Shown: piece after piece, positions 49,068 through 57,679 of the stretch
How positions within the stretch are numbered: the stretch's first letter is position 1
Layout: each line of letters starts with the position of its first letter
NCBI GenBank assembly: GCA_015059785.1
Contig: SUZS01000001.1
Coordinates: 62,001-126,000, forward strand
Source: Rikenellaceae bacterium
GTDB lineage: Bacteria > Bacteroidota > Bacteroidia > Bacteroidales > Rikenellaceae
Direction: 5' to 3'
Length of the DNA stretch: 64,000 nt
The notes under the pieces: model-generated
Told to the model about the DNA's origin: nothing
The model's input: the letters and a program-made list of their open reading frames with translations, nothing else
Database searches by the model: none
Program-made: the position numbers and the translations under genes

Positions 49068-50096
49068 TTATTTTATATTTCTAACATGTTTCTCCCACTC
49101 CCAAGCAGATTGAAGAGTCTGCTCAAGGGTGCGCTCGGCCCTCCAACCAAGCTCTCTATTTGCAAGTGTTGTATCTGCCCACACAGCAACAACATCGCCC
49201 GCACGACGAGGAGCTACCTTGTAGTTAAGCTTAAGGTTATTAACCTTCTCAAAGGTCTTAACAAGCTCAAAGACCGACACTGCACGACCTGTGCCGACAT
49301 TGAAAATCTCATAACTTTCCTCATTTCTACCCTCTACCATACGACTAATTGCTGCCACATGCGCCCTTGCAAGGTCTACAATGTCAATATAGTCTCTCAG
49401 GCAGCTACCATCCTCTGTCGGATAGTCATCGCCAAAAATTGATAGGCACTCACGAACACCCGCTGCCGTCTGTGTAATATAAGGCACAAGGTTCTGAGGC
49501 ACACCACGCGGAAGCTCGCCGATAAGTGCTGACGGGTGGGCTCCGATAGGGTTAAAATATCTCAGCGCGATACCCTTAATCTGGTCGTATGCCGTCACAG
49601 AGTCACGAAGGATATCCTCGCACATCTGCTTGGTATTTCCATAGGCACTTGTTGCAGGTTTACGCTCAGTAGCCTCCGTTACAGGCAACTCCTCAGCATC
49701 GCCATAGACCGTTGCTGAAGATGAAAAGACGATATTATGTCGTCCATACTCTCGCATAAGCTCAATAACATTAAGGAACGAGAGTAGGTTGTTGCGATAA
49801 TACTTCATCGGGTCGGCTACAGACTCACCCACAGCCTTGAATGCTGCAAAGTGTATTACAGAGTCAAAGTCATACCTCTCAAACACCTCCGCAAAGGCTC
49901 TCTTATCACAGCAATCAACATTGATAAAAGGGACATCCACACCCGTAATTGCGCGAACACCCTCAACACCAGACATATCAGAATTTGAGAGATTATCAGC
50001 CACAACCACCTGATAACCAGCAGCAATTAACTCTACTGCCGTATGCGAACCAATGTATCCAGCTCCACCAGATACCAAAACCGATTTTTTATTCAT
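49068..50096 (-). CDS. galE: UDP-glucose 4-epimerase
   Basis: An extended short-chain dehydrogenase (342 aa) that interconverts UDP-glucose and UDP-galactose. The NAD motif is GGAGYIGSHTAVE at the N-terminus, the catalytic Ser/Thr region is FSSSATVYG, and the catalytic Tyr and Lys are in AYGNTKQMCE. It is first in a galE-deoC unit with the promoter box at 50123. Confidence 0.95.
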   Translation of the reverse strand: MNKKSVLVSGGAGYIGSHTAVELIAAGYQVVVADNLSNSDMSGVEGVRAITGVDVPFINVDCCDKRAFAEVFERYDFDSVIHFAAFKAVGESVADPMKYYRNNLLSFLNVIELMREYGRHNIVFSSSATVYGDAEELPVTEATERKPATSAYGNTKQMCEDILRDSVTAYDQIKGIALRYFNPIGAHPSALIGELPRGVPQNLVPYITQTAAGVRECLSIFGDDYPTEDGSCLRDYIDIVDLARAHVAAISRMVEGRNEESYEIFNVGTGRAVSVFELVKTFEKVNNLKLNYKVAPRRAGDVVAVWADTTLANRELGWRAERTLEQTLQSAWEWEKHVRNIK

Positions 50097-50122
50097 TCCA
50101 ACATTTTTTATGTAGTGCGGTA

Positions 50123-50130
50123 CAAATATA
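50123..50130 (-). promoter_or_regulatory. -7 box of the galE promoter
   Basis: The minus strand reads TATATTTG, an exact consensus match 26 bp before the galE ATG, back to back with the ABC-operon box at 50144. Confidence 0.6.
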
Positions 50131-50143
50131 CGAAAAAAATCAA

Positions 50144-50151
50144 TATCTTTG
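50144..50151 (+). promoter_or_regulatory. -7 box of the ABC exporter promoter
   Basis: TATCTTTG, an exact consensus match 46 bp before the ATP-binding gene. The divergent promoters share about 35 bp. Confidence 0.6.
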
Positions 50152-50197
50152 TATAGATAATTAAAGGTATTTATAGAACATATCTAAAGTTAGTACT

Positions 50198-51127
50198 ATG
50201 AGCAACATTATTATTGCAGAGCACATCACCAAGCGTTTTACTGAGCATACCGCCCTGGATGATGTATCGGTAGCAATTCCTACTGGCTCTGTCTATGGCC
50301 TACTGGGGCCAAATGGAGCGGGCAAAACAACCCTTATCCGCGTTATCAACCGCATAACTATTCCCGACGAAGGTCGTGTACTTTTTGACGGCAAGCCTAT
50401 TACACAGCAAGATATATACCGAATTGGTTACCTGCCTGAGGAGCGCGGACTGTACAAGAAGATGAAGGTGGGCGAGCACGCTGTTTTCCTTGCCCGACTC
50501 AAGGGTCTATCGCGCCACGAGGCTCTGGTACGCCTCAAGCAGTGGTTTACTCGCCTTGGCATTGAGGATTGGTGGGATAAGAAGGTTGAGGACCTATCTA
50601 AGGGTATGGCGCAGAAGGTGCAGTTTATCGTCACTGTACTCCACGAGCCAAGGTTGTTGATTTTTGACGAGCCATTCTCAGGCTTTGACCCAATAAATGC
50701 AGAGCTACTCAAAACCGAGATTCTGCGTCTAAGAGATAAGGGTGCTACGGTGATTTTCTCAACACACAATATGTCAAGTGTAGAGGAGATTTGCGACCAT
50801 ATTACGCTGATAAACAAGTCTAAAAACATCCTCTCTGGCCGCGTAGATGAGATTCGCCACAGCCACGGAAACAACATCTTCTCTATCCAGTTCCGCGGCG
50901 AGGAGGAGGCATTTAGGCAGAGTGCAACAATGGCCGAGATTATGGAGTACAACCACGACCAGATTACAGGCCTTACAACAGCTAAGATTCATATTGAGAA
51001 CAACGGTGATATTCGCGGCGCAATCTCTGCAATAAATAACGCTGTAGAGCTGCGTAGCTTTACTGAGATTATCCCAAGTATGAACGACATATTCATCCGC
51101 GCTGTCAACGGAACACTAACAGAGTAA
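50198..51127 (+). CDS. ABC transporter ATP-binding protein (NatA-like)
   Basis: A 309-aa ATPase: Walker A GPNGAGKTT, ABC signature LSKGMAQKVQF, Walker B LLIFDEPFSG and H-loop STHNM. The C-terminal DUF4162-like extension (about 225-309) is typical of ABC-2 exporters such as NatA. It is paired with the ABC-2 permease 21 bp downstream. Sodium, drug or lipid export are all possible. Confidence 0.92.
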   Translation: MSNIIIAEHITKRFTEHTALDDVSVAIPTGSVYGLLGPNGAGKTTLIRVINRITIPDEGRVLFDGKPITQQDIYRIGYLPEERGLYKKMKVGEHAVFLARLKGLSRHEALVRLKQWFTRLGIEDWWDKKVEDLSKGMAQKVQFIVTVLHEPRLLIFDEPFSGFDPINAELLKTEILRLRDKGATVIFSTHNMSSVEEICDHITLINKSKNILSGRVDEIRHSHGNNIFSIQFRGEEEAFRQSATMAEIMEYNHDQITGLTTAKIHIENNGDIRGAISAINNAVELRSFTEIIPSMNDIFIRAVNGTLTE

Positions 51128-51148
51128 TTATTTAGCAATCAACAGATT

Positions 51149-52471
51149 ATGAGAAATATAGGATTGATAGTAATGCGCGAATTTAAGGAGCGCGTATACA
51201 AAAAGTCGTTTATCATCACTACCCTGCTTATGCCACTACTGCTGGCACTTGTAAGTGTGGCACCGACGCTGATAATGTTCTTTGCCAAGGGTGATACAAA
51301 GCAGATTTCTGTGATTGACAATAGCGGCATTGTGGCCGACAAGCTTCAGAGCAATGACGAGATCAGCTTTATCACTCTTGCTAATGGCGATTTGCAGCAG
51401 GAACTTAAAAATTCGTTAGAAAAGGATGAGTTTGGTGTGCTGTTCATTGGCCAGGATATTGTAACAAATCCAAATAACATACAGCTCTATACAAACACCT
51501 CATCTTCAATGCTTATTGAGGATAATATCGCCGACCAGGTAGAGCAAATTATTAAGAATGAGCGACTTAAGGAGTACAACCTTGAAAATCTTCAGCAGAT
51601 ACTCGACAAGGTAGAGGTAGATATCTCGCTCTCTACATTCCGTAACGGCGAGGATGAGCAGAGCACAGCCTCCTCGTCAGTGGCATCGAGCTTTGTGGGT
51701 ATTATTCTGGGCTTTGTGCTATACTTCTTCCTTGTTATCTACGGCTCGATAGTTATGCAGAGCATTATTGAGGAGAAGAACTCGCGAATTCTTGAGGTGC
51801 TCGTATCAACCGTCAGACCATTTGATATGATGATGGGTAAGATTCTGGGCGTAGCAGCCGTAGCAGCAACACAGATTGCAGTCTGGGGCGTGCTTATTAT
51901 CGCTATGAGCGCATTTGTAATTCCGGCACTTATTCCAGACGATATTATGGCAAGTGTGGAGGCTGTACAGTCGGGTGCCGATATGACCGCCATAGCTGCC
52001 AGTGGCGTTGATACGGGTATGGTTACCGCTATGGCATCTATGATGGATACAGGATATATCGCACAGATTGTCGTCCTGCTACTACTCTTTATGATTGGCG
52101 GATTTTTGCTCTATGCAGCAATGTATGCAGCCGTTGGCGCAAGCGTGGACGAGGCGCAGGATGCTCAGCAGCTCACAACTCCAATTACAATACCTATTAT
52201 CTTCGCCTTCATAATCCTCACAATGGTTATGAACGACCCTAATAGCCCACTGATTGTTTGGTGCTCAATGATTCCATTTACCTCGCCAATAGTAATGATG
52301 GGCCGCATACCAAGCGGTATTCCTACTTGGGAAATTGTCCTGTCGCTTGTACTTCTCTACGCAACTTTCGTGTTTATGGTCTGGATTGCTGGCAAAATCT
52401 ACCGCGTGGGCATCTTTATGCACGGCAAAAAACCATCATTCAAAGACCTCTACCGCTGGCTGAAGTATTAG
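51149..52471 (+). CDS. ABC-2 type permease (NatB-like)
   Basis: A 440-aa membrane subunit with one N-terminal helix (IITTLLMPLLLALVSVAPTLIMFF), a large extracytoplasmic loop (about 45-180), then about five helices in the C-terminal half (SSFVGIILGFVLYFFLVIYG onward). This is the layout of ABC-2/NatB permeases. It partners with the preceding ATPase; the substrate is not evident. Confidence 0.88.
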   Translation: MRNIGLIVMREFKERVYKKSFIITTLLMPLLLALVSVAPTLIMFFAKGDTKQISVIDNSGIVADKLQSNDEISFITLANGDLQQELKNSLEKDEFGVLFIGQDIVTNPNNIQLYTNTSSSMLIEDNIADQVEQIIKNERLKEYNLENLQQILDKVEVDISLSTFRNGEDEQSTASSSVASSFVGIILGFVLYFFLVIYGSIVMQSIIEEKNSRILEVLVSTVRPFDMMMGKILGVAAVAATQIAVWGVLIIAMSAFVIPALIPDDIMASVEAVQSGADMTAIAASGVDTGMVTAMASMMDTGYIAQIVVLLLLFMIGGFLLYAAMYAAVGASVDEAQDAQQLTTPITIPIIFAFIILTMVMNDPNSPLIVWCSMIPFTSPIVMMGRIPSGIPTWEIVLSLVLLYATFVFMVWIAGKIYRVGIFMHGKKPSFKDLYRWLKY

Positions 52472-52803
52472 GCTACGCAGAAAGCGAGTACCGCGCCTTT
52501 TTGCAAAAAGGCGCCCCAAAAACTCTTGGAAAAACTGCGTTTTTCTTCCGTGCTGATGCGGATTTAGGGTAGCCACAGCTATTACGATAAAAGATAGTCA
52601 TTCATTCGGCTTCAAGCAAGCTTGACCTTTGAAGACTATCTTTTCTCGTACTCTCTGCGAGAGTTTCCCTAAATCCGAATAAACATGGACAGACGAAGTC
52701 TGTACCTATGAAAGGCCAACGGCTAATGGCCAACAGCTAACAGCCAACACTACCACTCTTTGGCAACATCGTACAGCCGTAGATGGCACACTATCACGAC
52801 AAA
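52472..52803. repeat. intergenic repeat island between the ABC exporter and the GDPD gene
   Basis: There is no gene here. Modules in order: a GCGCCTTTTTGCAAAAAGGCGC hairpin with AAAAACTCTTGGAAAAACTG, TGATGCGGATTTAGGGTAGCC, an inverted copy of the CTCTCGCAGAGAG/GGATTTAGGG module (52600-52685), GACAGACGAAGTCTGTAC, a GGCTAATGGCC/AGCTAACAGCC array, and a truncated right arm of the long-hairpin family (GTACAGCCGTAGATGGCACAC, about 52769-52805). Confidence 0.65.
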
Positions 52804-52836
52804 ACAAAAAAAGAGTTGGGGAGATATCCCCAACTC
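52804..52836 (-). terminator. terminator on the GDPD side
   Basis: On the minus strand GAGTTGGGG-loop-CCCCAACTC is followed by TTTTTTTG. It lies about 80 bp after the GDPD stop. Confidence 0.75.
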
Positions 52837-52916
52837 AAGGAAACACGCCCTTAATTTGTATCAACCAGAGGTGAATCCCTATTATATATACAGTTTAGAT
52901 GTGCGATATCCTATTT

Positions 52917-53861
52917 TTAGCGCATCTTTGAGAGCAACTTCTTAGGATAGTTGCTACAGATACACTTCAGCTTATCTGCGCGGCTAACATAGTACGCCAT
53001 CTGCTGGTCAGTATCTACATTGAATACGCTGAACTCAATGCCGCGAGAGACAAACTCGTCAATAGTGCGCTTACCGCCACTAAAGCCGTCGTTCATATAC
53101 TCAAGAGAGAGGTTTGCCCAACGGTAGGCATACTTACAACCAACGCCGAGTTTCTCGTACTCTGAAGCCGCCTTATTTGCCATCCAACCGATAGGAATCT
53201 GTGCCACCTCGCAGAGTGGTGCACAGCCCGCCATAACTGTGGCATTACCAGTACAGATAAACTCAATCCACTCCTCAGCACCCAGCTCCTGAGCAATCTC
53301 AATAGAGCGACGGCAGGCATTGATGCAGTACTGTGCGCGCTTATCTGCACTCACGGTAGTTGGACTGGTGATATTCTTGATATCAAGAACAAGCTTTGTA
53401 CACTTACCCTCAGTAACGGCAACCTTTATGTACTCCTCAAGGGTTGGGAGTACCTCGCCATTAGACAGCACACCGCCGCGTCGTAGTTCTGCCACGGTAT
53501 TTTCCCACGGGTAGAGACGATTTATCTGGCAGTTACTGTCAGCGTGAGCAACAATCACATTATTATCCTTTGTCCAATAGATATCAAGCTCAGAGCCATA
53601 GCAGCCAAGCGATATTGCATTACGAAGCGATGCAAGTGAGTTATCAGGTGTTCCGCCGAACTCCTTGACTGCACCTCGGTGCGCAACAACGATATTGTCA
53701 GCCTTCTCAATAGGCTTGGCAACAAACTCCTTCTCATCTTCTCCACCCTGTGGTGGTACATAACCAGGTCCCCACGGTGAGTCTGGTCCATCCTCGGTAT
53801 CACATCCGACAAAGAACATTGCCACTGCAACGAGTGACAAAATTGACAGTCTTTTAACCAT
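52917..53861 (-). CDS. glycerophosphodiester phosphodiesterase lipoprotein
   Basis: A 314-aa GDPD-family enzyme with a lipoprotein signal (LSILSLVAVAMFFVGC, Cys about residue 20) and an acidic CDTEDG start that could direct surface exposure in Bacteroidetes. Catalytic motifs are AHRGAVKEFGGTPDNS (HRG plus the distal NS), SELDIYWTKD (ExD) and a later NVIVAHAD. It hydrolyses glycerophosphodiesters to glycerol-3-phosphate and an alcohol. It is downstream of the SusCD operon but separated by a terminator and a hairpin, so it may be transcribed on its own. Confidence 0.87.
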   Translation of the reverse strand: MVKRLSILSLVAVAMFFVGCDTEDGPDSPWGPGYVPPQGGEDEKEFVAKPIEKADNIVVAHRGAVKEFGGTPDNSLASLRNAISLGCYGSELDIYWTKDNNVIVAHADSNCQINRLYPWENTVAELRRGGVLSNGEVLPTLEEYIKVAVTEGKCTKLVLDIKNITSPTTVSADKRAQYCINACRRSIEIAQELGAEEWIEFICTGNATVMAGCAPLCEVAQIPIGWMANKAASEYEKLGVGCKYAYRWANLSLEYMNDGFSGGKRTIDEFVSRGIEFSVFNVDTDQQMAYYVSRADKLKCICSNYPKKLLSKMR

Positions 53862-53889
53862 TTTTTTATCTCTTGTTTGTTTTTTAGTA

Positions 53890-53927
53890 AAAAGGGGTGG
53901 CAGTGGTTACCACCACCCCTTGATTTT
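53890..53927 (-). terminator. terminator of the FecR-SusC-SusD-BACON operon
   Basis: On the minus strand AAGGGGTGG...CCACCCCTT with an inner TGGTAACCA, followed by TTTTA. It lies 170 bp beyond the BACON gene stop, after the hairpin at 53974-54062. Confidence 0.7.
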
Positions 53928-53973
53928 GTTTTTGAAAGAATCTGGTTGAGTCTGTTTACAAGATTATTTTAAT

Positions 53974-54062
53974 GTTTGTTTGTCACTATGTGCTTCACTG
54001 ATTCGAGGCGCATAGGGGTTCCTATGTAACGAGAATCAGGGGTGCAAAGAGTTGTAACAAAC
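53974..54062. repeat. 89-bp long hairpin, another core
   Basis: Ends GTTTGTTTGTCAC and GTTGTAACAAAC, inner arms CTGATTCGAGG/CGAGAATCAG and core GCATAGGggttCCTATGT. The architecture is the same as the other long hairpins, with unrelated primary sequence. Confidence 0.6.
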
Positions 54063-54097
54063 TTAAAAGAACGCAGTAAATAGGCTCAATACAGGTT

Positions 54098-56128
54098 CTA
54101 CTTGTAGTTCTTAACGCAACGGAATGGGCAAACAGCCTGACCGATATCAAGGTTAGCAAGAGGTGCGCAGTGTGCGCTATTAGTCTTGTTAATCACATTG
54201 AAACGAGCACCACCAGCACTTGGGTAGTCAGCAGGCTTACTTCCAGCCATTGGCAGTGGTACCCAGCTCTGGATACGCATACTCCAGTTCTGGAAGCCCT
54301 GAGTCATATAACGGTAACCAATTGGATAGTAGTTGAAGCCGAACTCATCTGCATACTGTGATGAGTACTCTGTACCCCAATACTCAGTGTTACGCAACCA
54401 ACCGTTAGTGTTAGGCACACCACCGTTAATAAACTGCTTGTAAGTGCAATCCTCAGCCTTTACTGGATACTTAGTCTCACCCTTCTCAATAGTTGCCTGA
54501 GACATTGCATAGAAGAGGTCAATCCAGTCAGCAGTGTTAGCAACATGCCAGCCGTAAGGACAGATACCCTGTGCCTGAACCTTAAGCATTGGATAGAGCT
54601 CCTCATCCTTTGCATTGTCGCCAGTGTACTGGTCAATCTGAGCCTTAAGTGGAGCCTCGGCGATTGTGTAAGTAGTACCGCGTGCATCGGTAAACTTCTC
54701 ACCAAGTACCCAAGGACCCTGCTCGTAACGAGCATATCCGATACCGAAGCGAGCCTCGTAGCCGAGCATCTCGTGGTAAGTATAGATACGGCCATCGTCA
54801 GAGTAGGTCTCAAGGTTACCAAGACCGCTCTCCTTAGTCTCATAAGCTGGGTTGAGCTTTGCAACATCGTTCCAAACTGTTGGGAAGGCAGAAGCATCAT
54901 AACCACCAGTACCGCCTGTACCGTTACCAGTGTGCTTAACCATACCAGAACCGAGTTTAGGATTAATGTCGCCACCATCCCAAGCCATATGACGAACCAT
55001 CCATACCTTCATAGAGCCATCGCGAGCGATGTATGCCTTTGTAGGGTAGTTAGGAAGCTCTGAATCTGGCATTGCGTACTGGGTTGTAATGCGCTCCCAA
55101 GACCAAGTAAGGTCGTTGAAATTCACTGTAAGTGCGCGAACACCGTTTGCCTCAATAACTGGAGCGGTGTAAGCTGAAGATGCAGACTCAAGAACAGCAA
55201 CCTTACCGTCAGCAGCAAGTGCATAGCAAGGGTAGCTAAGCTCACGAGAGTTCTTGTTGATAAGAACCTCATTCTTTGGCTCCTCGCAGAAGAAGTTTGT
55301 AAGAACAAATACGCCGTCTGCCTCAGTCTTCTCCATCTGAATAGCATCCTTGATTGCAATGTCGCCAGCAGATGGTCCATAGAGGAAGTAGTGATCCTCA
55401 GCAGCAAGCTGTGAAACTGGGATTGAAACAGATGCGGTAGAAGTTGCAGCTGTACCTACGGTGATAACCATAGTAGCATTACGGCCTGCCTCCTTATTTG
55501 TCCACTCTGTAGCAGTAACCTTTACCTTACCAACCTCAACAGCCTCGGCTGTAAGCCATGTAGCAGCACTACCGTCGCCATTTGTGAATGTGAACGATGC
55601 AACATCGCCCATGTTAGTTGTATACTCTACAACCTCAGAGCCACCAGCAGCAAGGAACTCAACATTCTTGCGAGAAGTAGAAACCTCAGCATCAGCCTTC
55701 TGACCGAGCTGTGTGAAGGTAAATGGAACTACTGTACCATCAGCAACGGTAAAAGTAAGCTCAAAAGTACGCTTATACTCTGTATTTGCAGCAATCTTAA
55801 GCTCTACAGCCTCTACAACATTTGTATAGTTAGACTCCTTGTCAAATGTTGGGGTGAAGGTCTGCTCTACAGTAGTCTTTGAAACGGTAACCCAAGGGGT
55901 AGAAGAGGTAATCTCAGCCTCCCAACCCATATCTGAAAGCAAGCTACCGCTGTTTACCTGAACTGCAGCAACGAAAGTTGTAGCGGTTGCTGCAAACTCT
56001 GTTGTAGCTGGAGACAAGCTCACACGGGTAGTCTTATCACGCTCGGTAATATCAACCTCGTGGCAAGATGCAAGACCCAGAACAGCCGCACAGAGAACTA
56101 AAAATTTAGTATATTTCATAGTTTTCAT
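54098..56128 (-). CDS. BACON/FISUMP-domain lipoprotein of the SusCD locus
   Basis: A 676-aa lipoprotein (lipobox LASC, Cys about residue 23). Residues about 35-240 form two BACON-like immunoglobulin-type domains (SSTPWVTVSKTT, then VEFLAAGGSEVVEYTTN). The C-terminal part (from about GICPYGWHVANTADW) matches the Fibrobacter succinogenes major paralogous (FISUMP) domain. Such proteins probably bind the nutrient at the cell surface beside SusD. It starts 21 bp after susD. Confidence 0.82.
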   Translation of the reverse strand: MKTMKYTKFLVLCAAVLGLASCHEVDITERDKTTRVSLSPATTEFAATATTFVAAVQVNSGSLLSDMGWEAEITSSTPWVTVSKTTVEQTFTPTFDKESNYTNVVEAVELKIAANTEYKRTFELTFTVADGTVVPFTFTQLGQKADAEVSTSRKNVEFLAAGGSEVVEYTTNMGDVASFTFTNGDGSAATWLTAEAVEVGKVKVTATEWTNKEAGRNATMVITVGTAATSTASVSIPVSQLAAEDHYFLYGPSAGDIAIKDAIQMEKTEADGVFVLTNFFCEEPKNEVLINKNSRELSYPCYALAADGKVAVLESASSAYTAPVIEANGVRALTVNFNDLTWSWERITTQYAMPDSELPNYPTKAYIARDGSMKVWMVRHMAWDGGDINPKLGSGMVKHTGNGTGGTGGYDASAFPTVWNDVAKLNPAYETKESGLGNLETYSDDGRIYTYHEMLGYEARFGIGYARYEQGPWVLGEKFTDARGTTYTIAEAPLKAQIDQYTGDNAKDEELYPMLKVQAQGICPYGWHVANTADWIDLFYAMSQATIEKGETKYPVKAEDCTYKQFINGGVPNTNGWLRNTEYWGTEYSSQYADEFGFNYYPIGYRYMTQGFQNWSMRIQSWVPLPMAGSKPADYPSAGGARFNVINKTNSAHCAPLANLDIGQAVCPFRCVKNYK

Positions 56129-56149
56129 TTTTTATTTGCGCGTTAAACA

Positions 56150-57646
56150 CTAATTCCAACCCTCGGTCTGAACAAGCTTGTAGTTCTTGTTACGAGCCGA
56201 GTTAGAGATAGGCCACAACAGAATGTTTGGATTGGTAGCCTTCTGCTCCTTCAGATAGCTGTTGTAATCCCAAATAGTGTCAAGACGGATAAGTGCCCAC
56301 CAGATAACACCCTCAGCAGGGAACTCAAGGAAGTACTCGTTCTCAAGTGCCTTAAGAACTGCGCTTGGAGTTGCATCTGTGTAATAGTTGCTCTTACCGT
56401 ATGCACGATTAGCAATAACATTGAGGTAACCGAGTGCCTTTGTGTACTCCTTCTTGTAGTATGCAAGCTCTGCAGCCATCATAATACCAAGAGCTGTACG
56501 GTAGTAAGGAATATCGCAGTCCTCAATAGCGATAGCACCGCTCTGGTCGCCGATATACTTGTTACACCAAGTAATATTCTCACCACTTGCACCGTAAGGG
56601 CCATCACCAAGGTTAGTTGCTACACGCTTGTCACCCTCAATATCACGGCTGTCACGAAGACGCTTCATAAATGTAGGCTGGAAGCCCCACCACTGAGTTG
56701 ACTTCATAGGAACTGGCTTGTTCTGGTATGCAGGTGCTACAGAAGAGTTACCAAGGTAGAAGTATGGGTAAAAACCACCTGTAAGCTTCTCATCCTGGCT
56801 GTTGCAGAGTGCAAATGCAATCTCCTTATTCTTCTTATTTGAGTTTACGAATACCTGACCGTAGTCTGCAAGAAGAGCGTTCGATGTAAGATCAAGAGCA
56901 TCTACAGCCTCCTGTGCAAGGGTAAGGTACTCTGCACCACCATTCTGGTTTGTGTACATCCAAAGAGCGTACTCAGCCTTAAGAAGGTTTACAGCAGTCT
57001 TTGTTGCGAAGTAGCAGTCACCACCCAGATACTCTGCATTGTCAAGAGCAGTCTGGATATCTACGCCAATCTGAGCATAAACCTCAGCCTTAGGAGCGCG
57101 AACTGGGTAGCACTCTGGCTGTGATACTGACTCAATTGGTACAAGGTTAAGAGGCACATCACCCCACAGACGAGCAGCCCAGAAGTAGCAGTATGCACGA
57201 GCAAATGATGCCTGACCAATAGCAAAACCGCGCTCCTTATCTGACATCTGAACAGTTGGAGCATACTTAAGCACTGCATTAGCCTGGTCAATAGTTGTAT
57301 AGAGTGCTGACCAGTTTGTAGATGAGTTTGAGCCGTTCATTGTGCTACTCTCAACACCGATCATATCGTTATCGTGTGCCAAGTTTACAATAGAAGAGCC
57401 CCACATATAAGTTCCTACACGAACCTCACCCCAGTAGAATACGTTGCAAGTAGAGTTTACGAAGCAAGAACGCATACGCTGGTAGATACCGCAGGTAGAC
57501 TGTGTAACGTCAGTCGCATCCTGCCACATGTTGGATGCAGAGAGACGGTTGTCCTGCATAATGTCAAGATCACCATGACAAGAGGTTGCAACCATAGTCA
57601 TTGCAACAGCTGGCAGGACCAATCTCATTATATTTTTAAGTTTCAT
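56150..57646 (-). CDS. SusD/RagB-family nutrient-binding lipoprotein
   Basis: A 498-aa surface lipoprotein (lipobox VATSC, Cys about residue 23) with the TPR-like SusD fold. It forms the lid of the SusC channel. Typical features include the region of QASFARAYCYFWAARLWGDVPL and the C-terminal ILLWPISNSARNKN. It follows susC by 33 bp. The ligand cannot be read from the sequence; no glycoside hydrolase is present in the locus. Confidence 0.92.
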   Translation of the reverse strand: MKLKNIMRLVLPAVAMTMVATSCHGDLDIMQDNRLSASNMWQDATDVTQSTCGIYQRMRSCFVNSTCNVFYWGEVRVGTYMWGSSIVNLAHDNDMIGVESSTMNGSNSSTNWSALYTTIDQANAVLKYAPTVQMSDKERGFAIGQASFARAYCYFWAARLWGDVPLNLVPIESVSQPECYPVRAPKAEVYAQIGVDIQTALDNAEYLGGDCYFATKTAVNLLKAEYALWMYTNQNGGAEYLTLAQEAVDALDLTSNALLADYGQVFVNSNKKNKEIAFALCNSQDEKLTGGFYPYFYLGNSSVAPAYQNKPVPMKSTQWWGFQPTFMKRLRDSRDIEGDKRVATNLGDGPYGASGENITWCNKYIGDQSGAIAIEDCDIPYYRTALGIMMAAELAYYKKEYTKALGYLNVIANRAYGKSNYYTDATPSAVLKALENEYFLEFPAEGVIWWALIRLDTIWDYNSYLKEQKATNPNILLWPISNSARNKNYKLVQTEGWN

Positions 57647-57679
57647 ACTCTTTTTTCTTTATTAAAAATTACAATACTC